This document shows positions 63,333 through 64,000 of a stretch of 64,000 nucleotides of DNA, piece after piece. The position numbers and the translations under genes were made by a program. The DNA is from Pseudomonas fortuita (lineage in GTDB: Bacteria > Pseudomonadota > Gammaproteobacteria > Pseudomonadales > Pseudomonadaceae). Within the stretch, counting starts at the first letter, position 1. Each line of letters starts with the position of its first letter. The stretch is from the NCBI RefSeq assembly GCF_026898135.2, contig NZ_CP114035.2:3079501-3143500 (forward strand), read 5' to 3'. The notes beneath the pieces were generated by a model, which saw only the letters and a list, made by a program, of their open reading frames with translations, was not told the origin of the DNA and ran no database searches.

Positions 63333-63623
63333 TCAGCGGGACATCCAGCCTATCGTAGCCGCGAGGTCTTCGTCGCTACAGTCACTGCAGAGTCCACGTG
63401 GTGGCATGACACTCAATCCATTCACTACGTTTTTGAGCAGTACGTCTTGCCCTTGAGCCAGGCGTGGTTGCCATGCAGCGACATCACCTTTCTTAGGCGC
63501 GTTGGGGAGTTGACCGTTGTGGCACATGGCGCAGGTTTTCGCGAATACGGCCTCAGGCTCTTGGCCTGCCTGGGCAGAAGCAATCATGAAGGCTGTAGCG
63601 GCAATCAGCAGTGTTTTTCTCAT
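63333..63623 (-). CDS. Small periplasmic c-type cytochrome
   Basis: A 96-residue protein with signal peptide (MRKTLLIAATAFMIASAQA, cleavage before GQEPE). Heme site CAMCH is near residue 32, and the methionine in LSVMPPRG is the likely axial ligand. A second cysteine pair CSDC near the end recalls cytochrome c5. It carries electrons to a periplasmic or membrane partner not visible here. It lies 22 bases upstream-facing from the gloB stop, in the same direction as gloB. Confidence 0.85.
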   Translation of the reverse strand: MRKTLLIAATAFMIASAQAGQEPEAVFAKTCAMCHNGQLPNAPKKGDVAAWQPRLAQGQDVLLKNVVNGLSVMPPRGLCSDCSDEDLAATIGWMSR

Positions 63624-63644
63624 GGATGATCTTCTTCTTGTTGT

Positions 63645-64000
63645 TCAAAAATTGTCTTTCCACTTGCGCATGGCAGCAAAGCATTCTTCGGCGGTTGTGA
63701 TGGCCAAGCCCGCTTGGCGTTGGACAACCTCAACGATCTTCGCTTCCCGCACACGGAGGAACGGGTTAATTGCGCGTTCAACGCTAATGTAGGTAGGCAA
63801 AGTGCACTGCCCGCGATTGCGGATTTCGCTGACCTCAGCCAAGCGCTCGGCGATTTGCTGATTGCCTGGGTCGACAGCCAAAGCAAAGGGCAGGTTGGAG
63901 AGGGTGTACTCATGTGCGCAGTACACCCGCGTCTGCTCTGGGAGCACGGCAAGGCGTTCGAGCGACGTCAGCATCTGCAGCGGCGTACCCTCGAAGAGGC
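63645..64000 (-). CDS. gloB: Hydroxyacylglutathione hydrolase (glyoxalase II), C-terminal part
   Basis: The last ~117 residues of a glyoxalase II; the N-terminal part lies beyond the window edge. FEGTPLQMLTSLERLAVLP, VYCAHEYTLSNLPFALAVDP and the C-terminal NPFLRVREAKIVEVV are diagnostic. It hydrolyses S-lactoylglutathione. The visible histidine in CAHEYT is a metal ligand. Confidence 0.88.
   Translation of the reverse strand, partial: LFEGTPLQMLTSLERLAVLPEQTRVYCAHEYTLSNLPFALAVDPGNQQIAERLAEVSEIRNRGQCTLPTYISVERAINPFLRVREAKIVEVVQRQAGLAITTAEECFAAMRKWKDNF

Noticed and set aside
1..64000. tRNA, rRNA genes, insertion sequences or integrases at the island borders
   Set aside because: None could be recognised on either strand; without a tRNA or integrase a site-specific mode of island insertion is not supported.

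Overview
The window looks like a chromosome segment of a Pseudomonas of the P. putida type. The base composition is high in G+C, operons are tightly packed with ATGA-type overlaps, Pseudomonas-style REP palindromes are present, and the flanking genes (galactarate use, LysR/MHS/aroQ, small cytochrome c, gloB) are familiar from that genus. About 49 kb (1-49364) is one steroid/bile-acid catabolic island. Family names below rest on reading the proteins and on remembered family features; no database search was run.

Steroid island, left to right. 2-580: 3' end of a FadD3-like ligase. 698-1483 (minus): crotonase. 1633-11466: operon for the last side-chain cycle (ChsH2, ChsE1, ChsH1, Ltp2, ChsE2), then a second acyl-CoA dehydrogenase pair and a CoA ligase. 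11556-12938: DUF1329 envelope protein. 12986-17380 (minus): Fe-S old-yellow-enzyme reductase, HsaD-type meta-cleavage hydrolase and MFS permease. 17608-25568: two SDRs, a SnoaL-like protein and an old yellow enzyme (an order like the steABCD set for the 12-hydroxyl), then a FATP-type ligase, a metallo-beta-lactamase-fold hydrolase and a DUF1302 protein. 25708-27872: a second aldolase/hydratase pair. 28076-37747: HsaC-type extradiol dioxygenase and the C/D-ring (HIP) operon ipdA, ipdB, crotonase, ipdC, echA20, fadE31, fadE32, fadA6, SDR. 37894-40376: ipdF, MaoC hydratase, thiolase. 40519-45238: YCF48 propeller, RND/MMPL permease, LuxR-type regulator. 45371-46992: 3-alpha-hydroxysteroid dehydrogenase and an SDR. 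47115-49364: KshA-type Rieske oxygenase and an MFS permease.

Together these genes cover import, CoA activation, stepwise side-chain removal, 3-alpha-OH oxidation, 9-alpha-hydroxylation, meta-cleavage, and C/D-ring opening and beta-oxidation. KstD, KshB, HsaA/HsaB and the dienoate-degrading genes are not here, so a second locus is expected.

The most striking signal is a repeated dyad, consensus TTAGTC-N5-GGACGATG (core GTC-N6-GAC). It lies 56-97 bases before the first start codon of nearly every transcription unit in the island, always in the direction of that unit, with an AT-richer -10-like hexamer about 17-20 bases downstream. The dyad centre then falls near -42, as in class II activation. 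The obvious candidate activator is the LuxR-type protein at 43988-45238, whose own operon carries a copy.

Right of the island are a hybrid histidine kinase, a diguanylate cyclase, a 56-residue membrane protein, a lipoprotein, an aminotransferase remnant, about 800 bases without a convincing gene, a galactarate operon (garD, MFS, FAH-family protein, divergent LysR), a REP pair inside an inverted repeat, a quinate/shikimate-type set (LysR, MHS permease, AroQ), a small cytochrome c, and the cut end of gloB.
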